From Candidatus Omnitrophota bacterium (lineage in GTDB: Bacteria; Omnitrophota; Gorgyraeia; Gygaellales; Profunditerraquicolaceae): a DNA stretch of 20,871 bases. Where the stretch lies: NCBI GenBank assembly GCA_016212045.1, contig JACRHO010000038.1, positions 1 through 20,871 of the forward strand. Reading direction: 5' to 3'. The position numbers and the translations under genes were made by a program. The notes below the pieces were generated by a model. That model saw only the letters and a list, made by a program, of their open reading frames with translations, did not search any database and was not told where the DNA came from. Below are positions 14,470 through 20,871 of the stretch, in pieces; position 1 is the first letter of the stretch; every line of letters begins with the position of its first letter.

Positions 14470-16473
14470 TTACTCATTAATCACCTTCCATATCTTATCT
14501 AAATTCTTACGCGTCTCTTCTTCTCCCCTTCTGGCGAACTCTTCTGCCTTATGCAATTCTAACCAATGTATACCTTGGGTATCAGGATGTAATACGATAT
14601 CTGCCAGTTTTGCCTCTCTTTCTATCATCTCTGACTGCATCGCCTCAATGCTGGTAAATATTATATCTAATATATTATTCTTAAACTTATGCTGAAAATA
14701 GGCCTTTAAATCAAACCATCTCCTTTTCTTAATCGCCTCGCGGGTCAGGGCAATCTCTTCCTTAATCTGACTATACTGCCTGAGCATATCTTCCCGTGAG
14801 GGAGTAACATTCACCGCAATAATTTTCTTCACCCCCATCTTAAAGAGCACCTCAGTGGGCAAAGGATTAATCACCCCGCCGTCTAAAACCGTTTGTCCCT
14901 TAAAGGGCATAAATACTCCGGGCATAGAACAGGTAGTCATAATCGCATCCACTAAAAGCCCTTTATCCAAGACCCGGGGTTCTTTCTTGCGGATGTCGCT
15001 GGCCACTATTTTTAAAGGAAGCCTGACATCATAAAAAGTTTTATTGCCCAGGTGTTCCTTTAAGAACCTATAGAGTTTGTTCCCTTTGATAAAACCCAAG
15101 AAGGGAATAGTCAAATCTATCAGTCTCATCGCGTATTTCGGCTCTTTAAACTCTTTGGTAATCTCAAGTATCTCATCCGCTGACCTACCCGTGGCCCAGA
15201 GGCTGGCAATGAGCGCGCCAATGCTTGAGCCGGCAATCACATCAATGGGAATTTTTTCTTCTTCAATTACCTTTAAGACGCCGATATGGCAAAATCCATA
15301 ACCCACGCCTACTCCTAAAGCCAGGCCCACCAGGCAATCTCCTAACTGGCGCGCAATCCGGCGCACGGCCAAGGCATATTCACAAAGTGGGTCATCTAGG
15401 ACCAATCTATCCGAGGCCCCAAAATCTATCTTGGGCAGGGTGGCAAAGATAGAGTGATTTAAGAGCTGCCTTTCCTCTTGGGGGCCGAGCCGCGAGAGTT
15501 TATATTCGTTAATAATAATTTTTATCTTACTTTCAGAAAAATTAAAATCTGTCTGCAATTTTTCAATTAGGTGCCGCGTCTTCTTTAAATCTACGGCGTC
15601 GGGGCTGGTCAAAATTTGAATCAAATCGGATTGGTGTAATATACTCAAGATAGACCTATCCATTACTGAAGGCAGGTCTAAAATGATGTAGTGGTAATCA
15701 TTGACTAACCTGCTTAAGATAGCAATCAATCTTTCTACGCAGGCGGCGTCTTCGGGATTATAACTAAAACAGACGAGGTCTATGCCAAATCTAGTTTTTA
15801 GAATAAACTCCGGCAGGAGTTTGATATTCTTTTCTAAAGGTGATTTTAAGCTAAAGACCTTAACCCCAGAATCTACCTCCAAGCGCTGGGGCATACTATG
15901 GATTTTATCTTCGGGGACAATATCCAGGATAATCAGTTGTTTATGGGTTTCCTTTTTTAGGCTCAGGGCCAAATTCAGGGCATAGACGGTCTTGCCGGCC
16001 TGGGAATAGGAACTGAAGATAGAAATCACTGCGCTCTCAAAAATAGTCTTCTGGTGGATATCCTTATTTTTCAGACGGCGGGAGAGGGTCTGGCTTAAAT
16101 CAATGGCTAAGCGGGGGATTTTTTTTAAGATAAAATCAAAATCCTCCTTTGTAATCTCTAAGAGAAGCGAGTCGTTGATGGCCTGGGCAGTTACCGAATG
16201 CGGTTCAGCGGTCAGGAGGGAAATAATCCCGAAATATTTGCCCCGGTGCAGATACTCTAATATCGTTTTATTGCCGGATGGACTAGCGGTGTAAATTACT
16301 ATCCTGCCTAAGATAACGCAGTAAAGAAAACTCGCCGGTGAGCCCTCCGCATAAATAATCTGGTCTTTTTTATATTCTACAATGTTGGCCTTTTTCTTTA
16401 CCAGTTGTAATTCCTCGCGGGATAAACCGGCAAAGAAAGGTATCTCTTGAATAATTAAGTCCTTATTCAGCAT
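14470..16473 (-). CDS. cNMP-binding / MinD-like / patatin phospholipase fusion protein
   Basis: 667 residues from the ATG at 16473; the frame is open to an ATG at 16563 but that would overlap the glycosidase gene by 101 bases, whereas AGGAAGG precedes 16473. Numbered from 16563: residues 38-165 are a cyclic-nucleotide-binding domain (FFAGLSREEL, GRIVIY, YFGIISLL); 178-400 a MinD/ParA-type P-loop ATPase with an altered loop SSYSQAGKT (184-192) and a VNDYHYIILDLPS switch; 412-640 a patatin lipase with the oxyanion loop GVGVGYG, nucleophile S447 in GSSIG, and dyad D561 in DGG. NTE/RssA-type patatins with cNMP domains hydrolyse phospholipids; the inserted ATPase domain is unusual. It is probably at the inner membrane face. 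Confidence 0.88.
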   Translation of the reverse strand: MLNKDLIIQEIPFFAGLSREELQLVKKKANIVEYKKDQIIYAEGSPASFLYCVILGRIVIYTASPSGNKTILEYLHRGKYFGIISLLTAEPHSVTAQAINDSLLLEITKEDFDFILKKIPRLAIDLSQTLSRRLKNKDIHQKTIFESAVISIFSSYSQAGKTVYALNLALSLKKETHKQLIILDIVPEDKIHSMPQRLEVDSGVKVFSLKSPLEKNIKLLPEFILKTRFGIDLVCFSYNPEDAACVERLIAILSRLVNDYHYIILDLPSVMDRSILSILHQSDLIQILTSPDAVDLKKTRHLIEKLQTDFNFSESKIKIIINEYKLSRLGPQEERQLLNHSIFATLPKIDFGASDRLVLDDPLCEYALAVRRIARQLGDCLVGLALGVGVGYGFCHIGVLKVIEEEKIPIDVIAGSSIGALIASLWATGRSADEILEITKEFKEPKYAMRLIDLTIPFLGFIKGNKLYRFLKEHLGNKTFYDVRLPLKIVASDIRKKEPRVLDKGLLVDAIMTTCSMPGVFMPFKGQTVLDGGVINPLPTEVLFKMGVKKIIAVNVTPSREDMLRQYSQIKEEIALTREAIKKRRWFDLKAYFQHKFKNNILDIIFTSIEAMQSEMIEREAKLADIVLHPDTQGIHWLELHKAEEFARRGEEETRKNLDKIWKVINE

Positions 16474-17695
16474 CCAAATCCAGCCTTCCTGTTTTACAGA
16501 CGGCAGCAAACTCTCTAGCGCTATCTCGGGGCTTGCGTTTATAAGTAGCGTAATCCACTTCAATCAGGCCAAAGCGGGGAGTAAAGCCCTTATCCCACTC
16601 AAAATTATCCATCAGCGACCAGTAAAGATATCCCCATACCTTAACGCCTTTCTGCATCGCCAAATATATACTTTTTAAATGCCCGCGGATAAAATCCCAG
16701 CGCTGGCTATCATCGTCGGTACAGATACCATTCTCCAAAATAAATACCGGCAGGCGATACTTTGCTAGCCCTAAAAGCACGCTATACATACCTTCAGGAT
16801 AAATATCCCAGCCCAAGGAATTCTTGGGAAGTAAAGAGTGGTTTTTCTTGCAGATATCCAGGAAAAGATTCCTTAAGCCCCATCTTTCTACCTCCACCAG
16901 GCTGCGCGTATAATAATTTATCCCCAAAAAATCAAGTGCCCCGCTCTTCTTGAGTCGATCCAGGAAAACATGATTAAAGTATTTCTCCCTTAAGTAAACG
17001 GCAATCCTATTTTTTAAACTTCTACTGCAAGGCACAAAGGCCTGCATACTATTGGCAATGCTTATCAAGGGCTTAGCTAAATTTTTCCTCTGATAAATAT
17101 CCTGGATGAGCCGGTAGGTTTTAATGTGGGCCTTGATGAGATTATTGCGCGCCTGCAGTGCTTTAAAAAAAGATTTTTCCTGCGGCGGCCAGAAACCCAA
17201 GATAAAAGAGTGATATATATAAACCATCGGCTCATTGATGGTTACCCAGAATCTGACTTGGCCGCAGAGGGCTAAGGTTATTTTTTCTACATAGCGCAAA
17301 AAATAATCTGTGGATTTTTTATTTTGCCAGCCGCCTAAGCGGGCAAACCAGAGCGGATTGGTAAAATGATGCAGCGTAACCACGGGTTCGAGATTACGTT
17401 CTCGCAGAACAGAAACTACTTCTCTATAATGCTCAATTTCTTTTTCGCAGAATTGCCCTGCCTGGGGCTCAATACGGCTCCATTCAATAGAGAGACGCAA
17501 AGCGCGGAGATTAAGAAGGCTCGCTAAAGCAAAATCTTCTCTAAAAAACTCATAGTGGCGGCAGGCAAGACCAGAGGCATCTTTGAGGCCTGCCTTTTTT
17601 TCAAAATCCCACCAGTCAGAATTGAGATTATTGCCTTCTGTCTGGTAGGCAGAAATAGCTGCGCCCCAGAGAAAATCCTTAGGAAACTCTATCAT
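16463..17695 (-). CDS. GH1 family beta-glycosidase
   Basis: 410 residues, slightly short for the family (440-470). The N-terminal signature FPKDFLWGAAISAYQTEG (4-21), the acid/base E155 in TINEP and the nucleophile E321 in ILENG, and the C-terminal YWSLMDNFEW (358-367) are all present, so it should be an active retaining glycosidase, cytoplasmic (no signal peptide). The likely substrate is a beta-glucoside or beta-galactoside. The ATG at 17695 has no ribosome binding site, but a TATAAT lies just 8 nt upstream, which could give a leaderless mRNA; otherwise it is read from the riboswitch leader. It overlaps the next gene by 11 bases. Confidence 0.94.
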   Translation of the reverse strand: MIEFPKDFLWGAAISAYQTEGNNLNSDWWDFEKKAGLKDASGLACRHYEFFREDFALASLLNLRALRLSIEWSRIEPQAGQFCEKEIEHYREVVSVLRERNLEPVVTLHHFTNPLWFARLGGWQNKKSTDYFLRYVEKITLALCGQVRFWVTINEPMVYIYHSFILGFWPPQEKSFFKALQARNNLIKAHIKTYRLIQDIYQRKNLAKPLISIANSMQAFVPCSRSLKNRIAVYLREKYFNHVFLDRLKKSGALDFLGINYYTRSLVEVERWGLRNLFLDICKKNHSLLPKNSLGWDIYPEGMYSVLLGLAKYRLPVFILENGICTDDDSQRWDFIRGHLKSIYLAMQKGVKVWGYLYWSLMDNFEWDKGFTPRFGLIEVDYATYKRKPRDSAREFAAVCKTGRLDLDAE

Positions 17696-17703
17696 AGCGA
17701 TAT

Positions 17704-17733
17704 ATTATAGCATCCCAAAATAAAAAATCCCAA
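17704..17733 (-). promoter_or_regulatory. Possible second promoter of the glycosidase operon, leaderless
   Basis: On the minus strand TTGGGA (17728-17733), 18 bases, TATAAT (17704-17709). The -10 is perfect and the -35 moderate. Eight bases separate the -10 from the ATG at 17695, so transcription would begin at or next to the start codon. The -35 lies in the stem of the terminator at 17728-17746. Confidence 0.45.
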
Positions 17734-17746
17734 CAAAATGTTGGGA
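17728..17746 (-). terminator. Second intrinsic terminator of the leader RNA
   Basis: Stem TCCCAACA (17739-17746 and 17728-17735, perfect 8 bp, 3-base loop), followed on the minus strand by TTTTTTATTTT. It stands 18 bases after the first terminator and before the glycosidase start, so transcripts from the leader promoter must pass two terminators in a row. Confidence 0.8.
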
Positions 17747-17763
17747 CCCCTATAAATAAAAAC

Positions 17764-17783
17764 AGCCGATAAAGGAATCGGCT
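17764..17783 (-). terminator. Terminator of the riboswitch expression platform
   Basis: On the minus strand AGCCGAT (17777-17783), loop TCCTTT, ATCGGCT (17764-17770), then GTTTTTATTT. It comes right after the c-di-GMP aptamer. Its loop and 3' half (CCTTTATCGGCT) are perfectly complementary to AGCCGATAAAGG at the 5' end of the same transcript (17978-17989), which would give a competing 12-bp helix. Confidence 0.78.
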
Positions 17784-17799
17784 TTCAATAACTCACCCT

Positions 17800-17883
17800 C
17801 CTTCGGCAACCCAGCTACCATACCCCGGAATTTCGGGGTTTAGGTCTGTGGCTTTGCGCCCCCATCTTTCGATGCCCGCCCAA
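17800..17883 (-). promoter_or_regulatory. c-di-GMP-I (GEMM-I) riboswitch aptamer
   Basis: The minus strand carries the hallmarks of the GEMM-I aptamer in order: a GC helix start GGGC, CAT-CGAAAG-ATG hairpin with GAAA tetraloop, GGGGGCGCAAAGCC, the tetraloop receptor side CCTAAACC, a short P3 stem (CCCCG/CGGGG), GGTAGC and GGGTTGCCG. It therefore should bind c-di-GMP or, in a variant, 3',3'-cGAMP. One deviation: the usual GCAAACC after the first GGC reads GGGC. It lies in a leader RNA with terminators, ahead of the glycosidase operon. Confidence 0.85.
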
Positions 17884-17996
17884 AAAACATCAGCGGTTCT
17901 GCCATATTTTATGGCAGAGGTTTACCCCGTTAGAAATTTCTCTAACGTGGCAACCCCGTTATTTCTAACGGGGTTTACCTTTATCGGCTATAACCA

Positions 17997-18025
17997 AGTA
18001 TAGCACAGAAAACCCTGTTTTTCAA
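17997..18025 (-). promoter_or_regulatory. Sigma70-type promoter of the riboswitch leader
   Basis: On the minus strand TTGAAA (18020-18025), a 17-base spacer and TATACT (17997-18002). Transcription would start about 7 nt on, near 17990, at the base before the 12-nt element AGCCGATAAAGG. It lies in the gap after the DUF457-like gene (stop at 18035). Confidence 0.75.
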
Positions 18026-18034
18026 GGCAGGCCT

Positions 18035-18460
18035 TTAAGGACGAACCCTTACCAGATGCTCCCTTTTGAAACCTTTGAATAGGCGGTAGCTCAAGAAGTA
18101 GGTACAGCTGTATAACGGATTAGTTAAAATATCCAAGACCATATGCTGGGTTATTCCTAGGCCCAAGGCAATCCAGTTCAACCCCAGGCGGAATACAGAG
18201 ATAATAACCCAGAGTAGTAAAACCAATTCCAGAGAATGATAGAATAAAAATATAAACCTGGCTTTCCTTTGACTGTGCCAGAGATAGATATTTTTTATTT
18301 TTAGGCTTAAGCCTTCCTGCAGGTAATAATCCAGAAGGTGGTCTGCGTCTATCAAGATACCTGCAGCCAGAGAGATAAAAAATGCGTTTGCGGATTTAAA
18401 AATAAAGTATATCAGCCCGCTGATGGTTAAGGTGCAGGCAATATGACCAGTGACTTTAAT
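18035..18460 (-). CDS. YdjM/DUF457-like small membrane protein with a probable ATT start
   Basis: 141 residues if begun at ATT 18458-18460, which has AGGAGA (18467-18472) at an ideal 6-nt distance. A TTG at 18355 is the first conventional start but would cut off family-like sequence: KVTGHIACTLTISG at 2-15 and FFISLAAGILIDADHLLDYY (27-46) with the ID-x-DH metal-binding motif. Further on are about three hydrophobic segments and a second histidine region (GITQHMVLDILTNPL), as in the membrane-bound metal-dependent hydrolase (YdjM-like) family. The substrate is unknown. The ribosome binding site overlaps the stop of the lipoprotein gene, so the two are in one operon. Confidence 0.72.
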   Translation of the reverse strand: MKVTGHIACTLTISGLIYFIFKSANAFFISLAAGILIDADHLLDYYLQEGLSLKIKNIYLWHSQRKARFIFLFYHSLELVLLLWVIISVFRLGLNWIALGLGITQHMVLDILTNPLYSCTYFLSYRLFKGFKREHLVRVRP

Positions 18461-18470
18461 AACTAATCTC

Positions 18471-18899
18471 CTAACGTTTTTTCTTTGCCTTGGGCGCTGC
18501 AGGTTTATTCAAAGAGGCGCCTAATACTGCCCAGGTCTTTGATCCCACTTTGCCGTCTGCTTCCAGGCCATTATCCTGTTGGAATTTTTTGATGGCCTCT
18601 TTGCTTAAGGGGCCTATCTTGCCGTCAATTGGGCCAGTGTAATAATTGGCATTCTTTAAAGCGGTCTGGATCTCGATATTCGTGGGCTGATAAGGACCAG
18701 CCGGAGGCAGGTTCTCTGACGCGGCTGGCGCAGGGGCTACTACTGTAGCCGTGGCCTCTACGGTCTCTGTTTCGGGCGCGGTTAAACCTTCTATTGACGC
18801 CGGCTCCTGTAATTCTTCCAATGCCGTCTCTTTTTTGCCGCAGCTGGCTAAAGAGACTGTGAGCACTGATAGTAAAACAAAAAACAAAATTCTTTTCAT
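18471..18899 (-). CDS. Lipoprotein with peptidoglycan-binding domain
   Basis: 142 residues. Signal peptide with lipobox LASC (Cys 20), so a lipid-anchored envelope protein. A low-complexity linker rich in Ala, Pro, Thr and Glu (residues 25-72) follows, then a PG_binding_1 domain at 74-130 (IEIQTALKNANYYTGPIDGK, IGPLSKEAIKKFQQDNGLEA, DGKVGSKTWAVL), and a basic Lys-rich end. Such domains hold proteins to the cell wall; no catalytic domain is present, so it is probably a structural link between outer membrane and wall. The ATG has GGAGGTGAGG just upstream. It has its own promoter and is followed by the DUF457-like gene. Confidence 0.93.
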   Translation of the reverse strand: MKRILFFVLLSVLTVSLASCGKKETALEELQEPASIEGLTAPETETVEATATVVAPAPAASENLPPAGPYQPTNIEIQTALKNANYYTGPIDGKIGPLSKEAIKKFQQDNGLEADGKVGSKTWAVLGASLNKPAAPKAKKKR

Positions 18900-18922
18900 T
18901 CCTCACCTCCCTCGTTTTTTAT

Positions 18923-18950
18923 ATTCTAACAAACTAACCCAAAAAAGCAA
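18923..18950 (-). promoter_or_regulatory. Promoter of the peptidoglycan-binding lipoprotein
   Basis: On the minus strand TTGCTT (18945-18950), 16 bases, TAGAAT (18923-18928), then 23 bases to the ATG at 18899. A moderate match to the sigma70 consensus, in the 78-base gap after the ptsN-like gene. Confidence 0.55.
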
Positions 18951-18977
18951 CTACTTTTCGCATCGTAAAATCCAGGG

Positions 18978-19454
18978 CTATTCTTTTCTAAAACTTGAGA
19001 CTATACGCATAATCTCTTTAGCATCTTTAGCTTTTTTCAAGCGGCTTAAGATAAATTTATCTGCCACTAACCGAGAGATCTCGGCTAAGATTTTTAAGTG
19101 CGCCCCCACCTCTTTCTCCGGGGAGGCCAACGTAAAGAATATATACGTTTTTTCTCCGTCTAATGCGCCGAAATCCACTCCCTCATCTTTGCGGGCAAAG
19201 ATGAGGATAAAAGTATGCAACCGACTCAACTTCACGTGGGGAATAGCTACGCCATTGCCAATACCGGTAGAGCCAAGCCTTTCCCTCTCCATAATCGCCT
19301 TGAAAATTACCTTTTTCTTTCTTATTCTGCTTCCTTGCGAAATCAAGTCCACTAATTCGGCCACAATTTCCTTTTTACTATTTCCCTTCAGGCCCAAATG
19401 AATAAATTTTTCTTTCAATATTTTGGATAATTTTATCTCTTCTAGTTTCTTCAT
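18978..19454 (-). CDS. ptsN: PTS EIIA-like protein, PtsN (nitrogen) type
   Basis: 158 residues, one EIIA(fructose/mannitol/Ntr) domain. The phosphorylated histidine is H73 in TGIGNGVAIPHVK (63-75), with the downstream block LIFARKDEGVDFGALDG (84-100) and LKILAEISRLVADK typical of PtsN. Without an EIIB or EIIC it should act as a regulator that senses phosphoenolpyruvate or nitrogen state through EI-Ntr and NPr, both coded elsewhere if present. It starts 2 nt after the MFS gene stop, with only a weak ribosome binding site, so they are coupled. Confidence 0.9.
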   Translation of the reverse strand: MKKLEEIKLSKILKEKFIHLGLKGNSKKEIVAELVDLISQGSRIRKKKVIFKAIMERERLGSTGIGNGVAIPHVKLSRLHTFILIFARKDEGVDFGALDGEKTYIFFTLASPEKEVGAHLKILAEISRLVADKFILSRLKKAKDAKEIMRIVSSFRKE

Positions 19455-19456
19455 CT

Positions 19457-20653
19457 TTAAATTTTGCCTATCTGCGGATATAAACTATTTACCAGAAGAA
19501 AAAAGATGGTGCAGGCGATACCGCTCGTCATAATTGCCACGGATACCCCCAGTTTCTGGGCGAGGCTGCCGGCAATTAAATTGCCAAAAGGCATAATCCC
19601 GGCAAAGGTAAACATAAAGGCGCTCATCAGTCGCCCCCTGACCTCATCGGGTGCGAGGGTCTGCAATAAGGTATTGATCAGGCTGATGGCGGTAACCGAA
19701 GACCAGCCCAAGATGATTAAGGTAATAATTGAGAATAAATATGTTTTGGATAATGCTAAGAACACTAATGAAACCGAAAATATTATTGCCGAGTTAATTA
19801 ATAATCTGCCTTTATGTTTAAAATCGCCTATACGCGCTAAGACTAAGCCGGCAATCAGCGCCCCGATGCCGACGGCAGACATTAATATCCCTAAACCCTT
19901 GGCACCTGCTTTTAATATATCGCTGGCAAAAACAGGCATCAGGATTACATAGGAGATACCGAATAAACTGGTTACCCCCACCATCACAATCAATATAAGT
20001 ATAGTAAGATTATTTTTGATGAAATTCAGGCCCACAATTAAATCTTTGCTGAAGTTGGTGTTTTTATTTTCGCTTACGCTGTGATTTATTTTTATCAGCA
20101 AAAGGGCGATAATTACCGCCAGAAAACTTATGCCATTGACATAGAAACAGCCGCTCATCCCGATGCTGGCGATGAGTATCCCGGCCAAGGCCGGGCCAAT
20201 AATCCGGCTGGAATTAAAGGCAATGGAATTTAAGGCGATGGCATTAAGTAATTGGGCCTTGCCGACTAAATCCACTACCACAGATTGCCGGCTCGGGGCA
20301 TCAAAGGCCATCACTATGCCATTTAATACCGCGAAGAGCATTATCTGACGCGGAGTGATTAATCTTAACTGGGTGGATATGGCTAAAAGAAACGCCAGCA
20401 GCATAAATGCGCTCTGGGTAAAAAGAAGTGTATTTCTTCTATTGAACCTATCGGCGACTACGCCGCCGAATAAAGAGAGGATAAAAACCGGGATAAAACC
20501 TAAAAAACCCACCACGCCTAATAAAAAGGAGGAGTGGGTCAACTGAAACACTAGCCACGACTGGGCAATAGTCTGAATCCAGGTGCCGACGAGCGAAACA
20601 AACATCCCCAGCCAGTAAATTCTGAATTCCCTAACTTTTAAGGATGAAAACAT
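19457..20653 (-). CDS. MFS transporter, EntS/MFS_3-like exporter
   Basis: 398 residues with about eleven to twelve transmembrane helices. The opening FRIYWLGMFVSLVGTWIQTI (10-29) and motif A variant GGVVADRFNRR (63-73), and a second half with DEVRGRLMSAF, are characteristic of the MFS_3 (enterobactin exporter/EntS and tetracycline-like) group. Substrate unknown; export of a small molecule is the usual job. It starts one base after the stop of the preceding gene and has no own ribosome binding site, so translation is coupled. Confidence 0.92.
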   Translation of the reverse strand: MFSSLKVREFRIYWLGMFVSLVGTWIQTIAQSWLVFQLTHSSFLLGVVGFLGFIPVFILSLFGGVVADRFNRRNTLLFTQSAFMLLAFLLAISTQLRLITPRQIMLFAVLNGIVMAFDAPSRQSVVVDLVGKAQLLNAIALNSIAFNSSRIIGPALAGILIASIGMSGCFYVNGISFLAVIIALLLIKINHSVSENKNTNFSKDLIVGLNFIKNNLTILILIVMVGVTSLFGISYVILMPVFASDILKAGAKGLGILMSAVGIGALIAGLVLARIGDFKHKGRLLINSAIIFSVSLVFLALSKTYLFSIITLIILGWSSVTAISLINTLLQTLAPDEVRGRLMSAFMFTFAGIMPFGNLIAGSLAQKLGVSVAIMTSGIACTIFFLLVNSLYPQIGKI

Positions 20654-20654
20654 T

Positions 20655-20871
20655 TCAAGATTTTAGAACTGCTTCCCGCCGGCAGCGCGGACAGAGGATT
20701 TTTATCCGGTCGGAACGCAAAAGTTCATGCTCTTCTTTTGATAACGTCCCTTCTTCTGGGTGCATGCTTCTTAAATAAAATAACATAAGTGAGGCATTGG
20801 CAAAACAGAGTGGCCCTAATCTCTGGCTGACCCAGCGATATTGCGCAGAAGGTAGAATCATCTCCTGGCAA
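20655..20871 (-). CDS. C-terminal part of an unrecognised protein with CxxC motif (partial)
   Basis: The frame is open from the window edge to TGA at 20655. An ATG at 20859-20861 exists but has AGGAG directly against it, with no spacing, and the frame continues upstream, so this is probably the end of a longer protein. About 71 residues are seen, ending in a small CPRCRR motif that could be half of a zinc ribbon. I do not recognise the family. It shares an operon with the MFS and ptsN-like genes. Confidence 0.6.
   Translation of the reverse strand, partial: CQEMILPSAQYRWVSQRLGPLCFANASLMLFYLRSMHPEEGTLSKEEHELLRSDRIKILCPRCRREAVLKS

Larger units (their letters stand above)
17764..17990 (-). ncRNA. 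Structured leader RNA with 5'-3' long-range pairing, hairpins and GEMM aptamer
   Basis: From a predicted start near 17990 the RNA reads: AGCCGATAAAGG; hairpin A (10 bp, GAAA loop, 17952-17975); hairpin B (7 bp, 17928-17947); hairpin C (9 bp, 3-base loop, 17898-17918); the c-di-GMP-I aptamer; and a terminator whose 3' half pairs with the first element. GGTAAACC precedes hairpins A and C (17972-17979 and 17919-17926), and CCCCGTTAGAAAT near hairpin A is repeated inverted 3' of hairpin B, allowing alternative folds. It could be the switch for the downstream operon, or, as two terminators follow, an independent small RNA. No coding potential was noted between 17700 and 18030. Confidence 0.7.

Noticed and set aside
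16474..16563. Longer start of the cNMP/patatin fusion protein
   Set aside because: The extra 30 residues lie over the glycosidase C-terminus, have no domain character, and the ATG at 16473 has a ribosome binding site and stands where cNMP proteins usually begin.
17890..17980. Repeats and palindromes that might be a small CRISPR or a repeat element
   Set aside because: Only two short direct repeats of 8 bp and no regular spacers; the pattern is explained better by RNA hairpins of the leader transcript.
18005..18035. Terminator after the DUF457-like gene (AAGGCAGGCCTT palindrome)
   Set aside because: The hairpin would have a loop of only two bases and no T run follows.
18625..18906. Alternative minus-strand frame over the peptidoglycan-binding lipoprotein
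   Set aside because: It is a shifted frame of a clearly recognised gene with signal peptide, lipobox and PG-binding domain.

Overview
The window (about 20.9 kb) looks like chromosome from an uncultured Gram-negative bacterium. It shows Sec signal peptides, two lipoprotein lipoboxes, canonical sigma70-type promoters, dense operons with ATGA-like overlaps, and an AT-rich base composition. The gene style recalls candidate phyla such as Omnitrophota, but that is an impression and I cannot confirm it. Almost everything lies on the minus strand, so operons are described here from high to low coordinates. The only plus-strand gene is the tail of a cupin protein at the left edge.

Region A, 20871-18035: the end of an unrecognised gene, an MFS exporter and a PtsN-type EIIA protein form one short operon. 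A peptidoglycan-binding lipoprotein with its own promoter follows. Next comes a small membrane protein of the YdjM/DUF457 type, whose best start is a non-standard ATT codon behind a strong ribosome binding site.

Region B, 18025-11073: a sigma70-type promoter drives a structured leader RNA of roughly 230 nt that contains a c-di-GMP-I (GEMM-I) riboswitch aptamer. The first 12-nt segment of this RNA is perfectly complementary to the 3' part of the terminator after the aptamer, a possible transcription switch. A second terminator follows. Then a compact gene run: GH1 beta-glycosidase, a cNMP-binding/MinD-like/patatin fusion protein, a lipoprotein with a 7-bp tandem repeat in its signal peptide, a hydrogenase-maturation-type protease, an NSS symporter, an overlooked 34-residue membrane protein, a CDP-alcohol phosphatidyltransferase and tRNA-Phe, closed by a terminator.

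Region C, 10793-7644: a degenerate reading frame, then a Fic (AMPylation-type) gene whose excellent promoter is embedded in ten TTAGTA/TACTAA hexamers arranged as two copies of the same array. A Sec-exported phospholipase D-like protein with a long additional C-terminal region follows.

Region D, 7602-148: a strong promoter opens an eleven-gene signalling operon. In order: an excisionase-type HTH protein, two single-domain response regulators, an acyl-ACP-reductase-like protein, a PP-loop ATPase with four cysteine pairs, a 7TM-GAF histidine kinase, a response regulator, an unrecognised protein, an acyl carrier protein, and two more response regulators. The coupling of an acyl carrier protein, an acyl-ACP-reductase-like enzyme and a PP-loop enzyme with one kinase and five output-less receivers is the best candidate here for an undescribed system. 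The stretch 3400-6560 is visibly more AT-rich than the kinase catalytic half, so it may have been brought in as a cassette.
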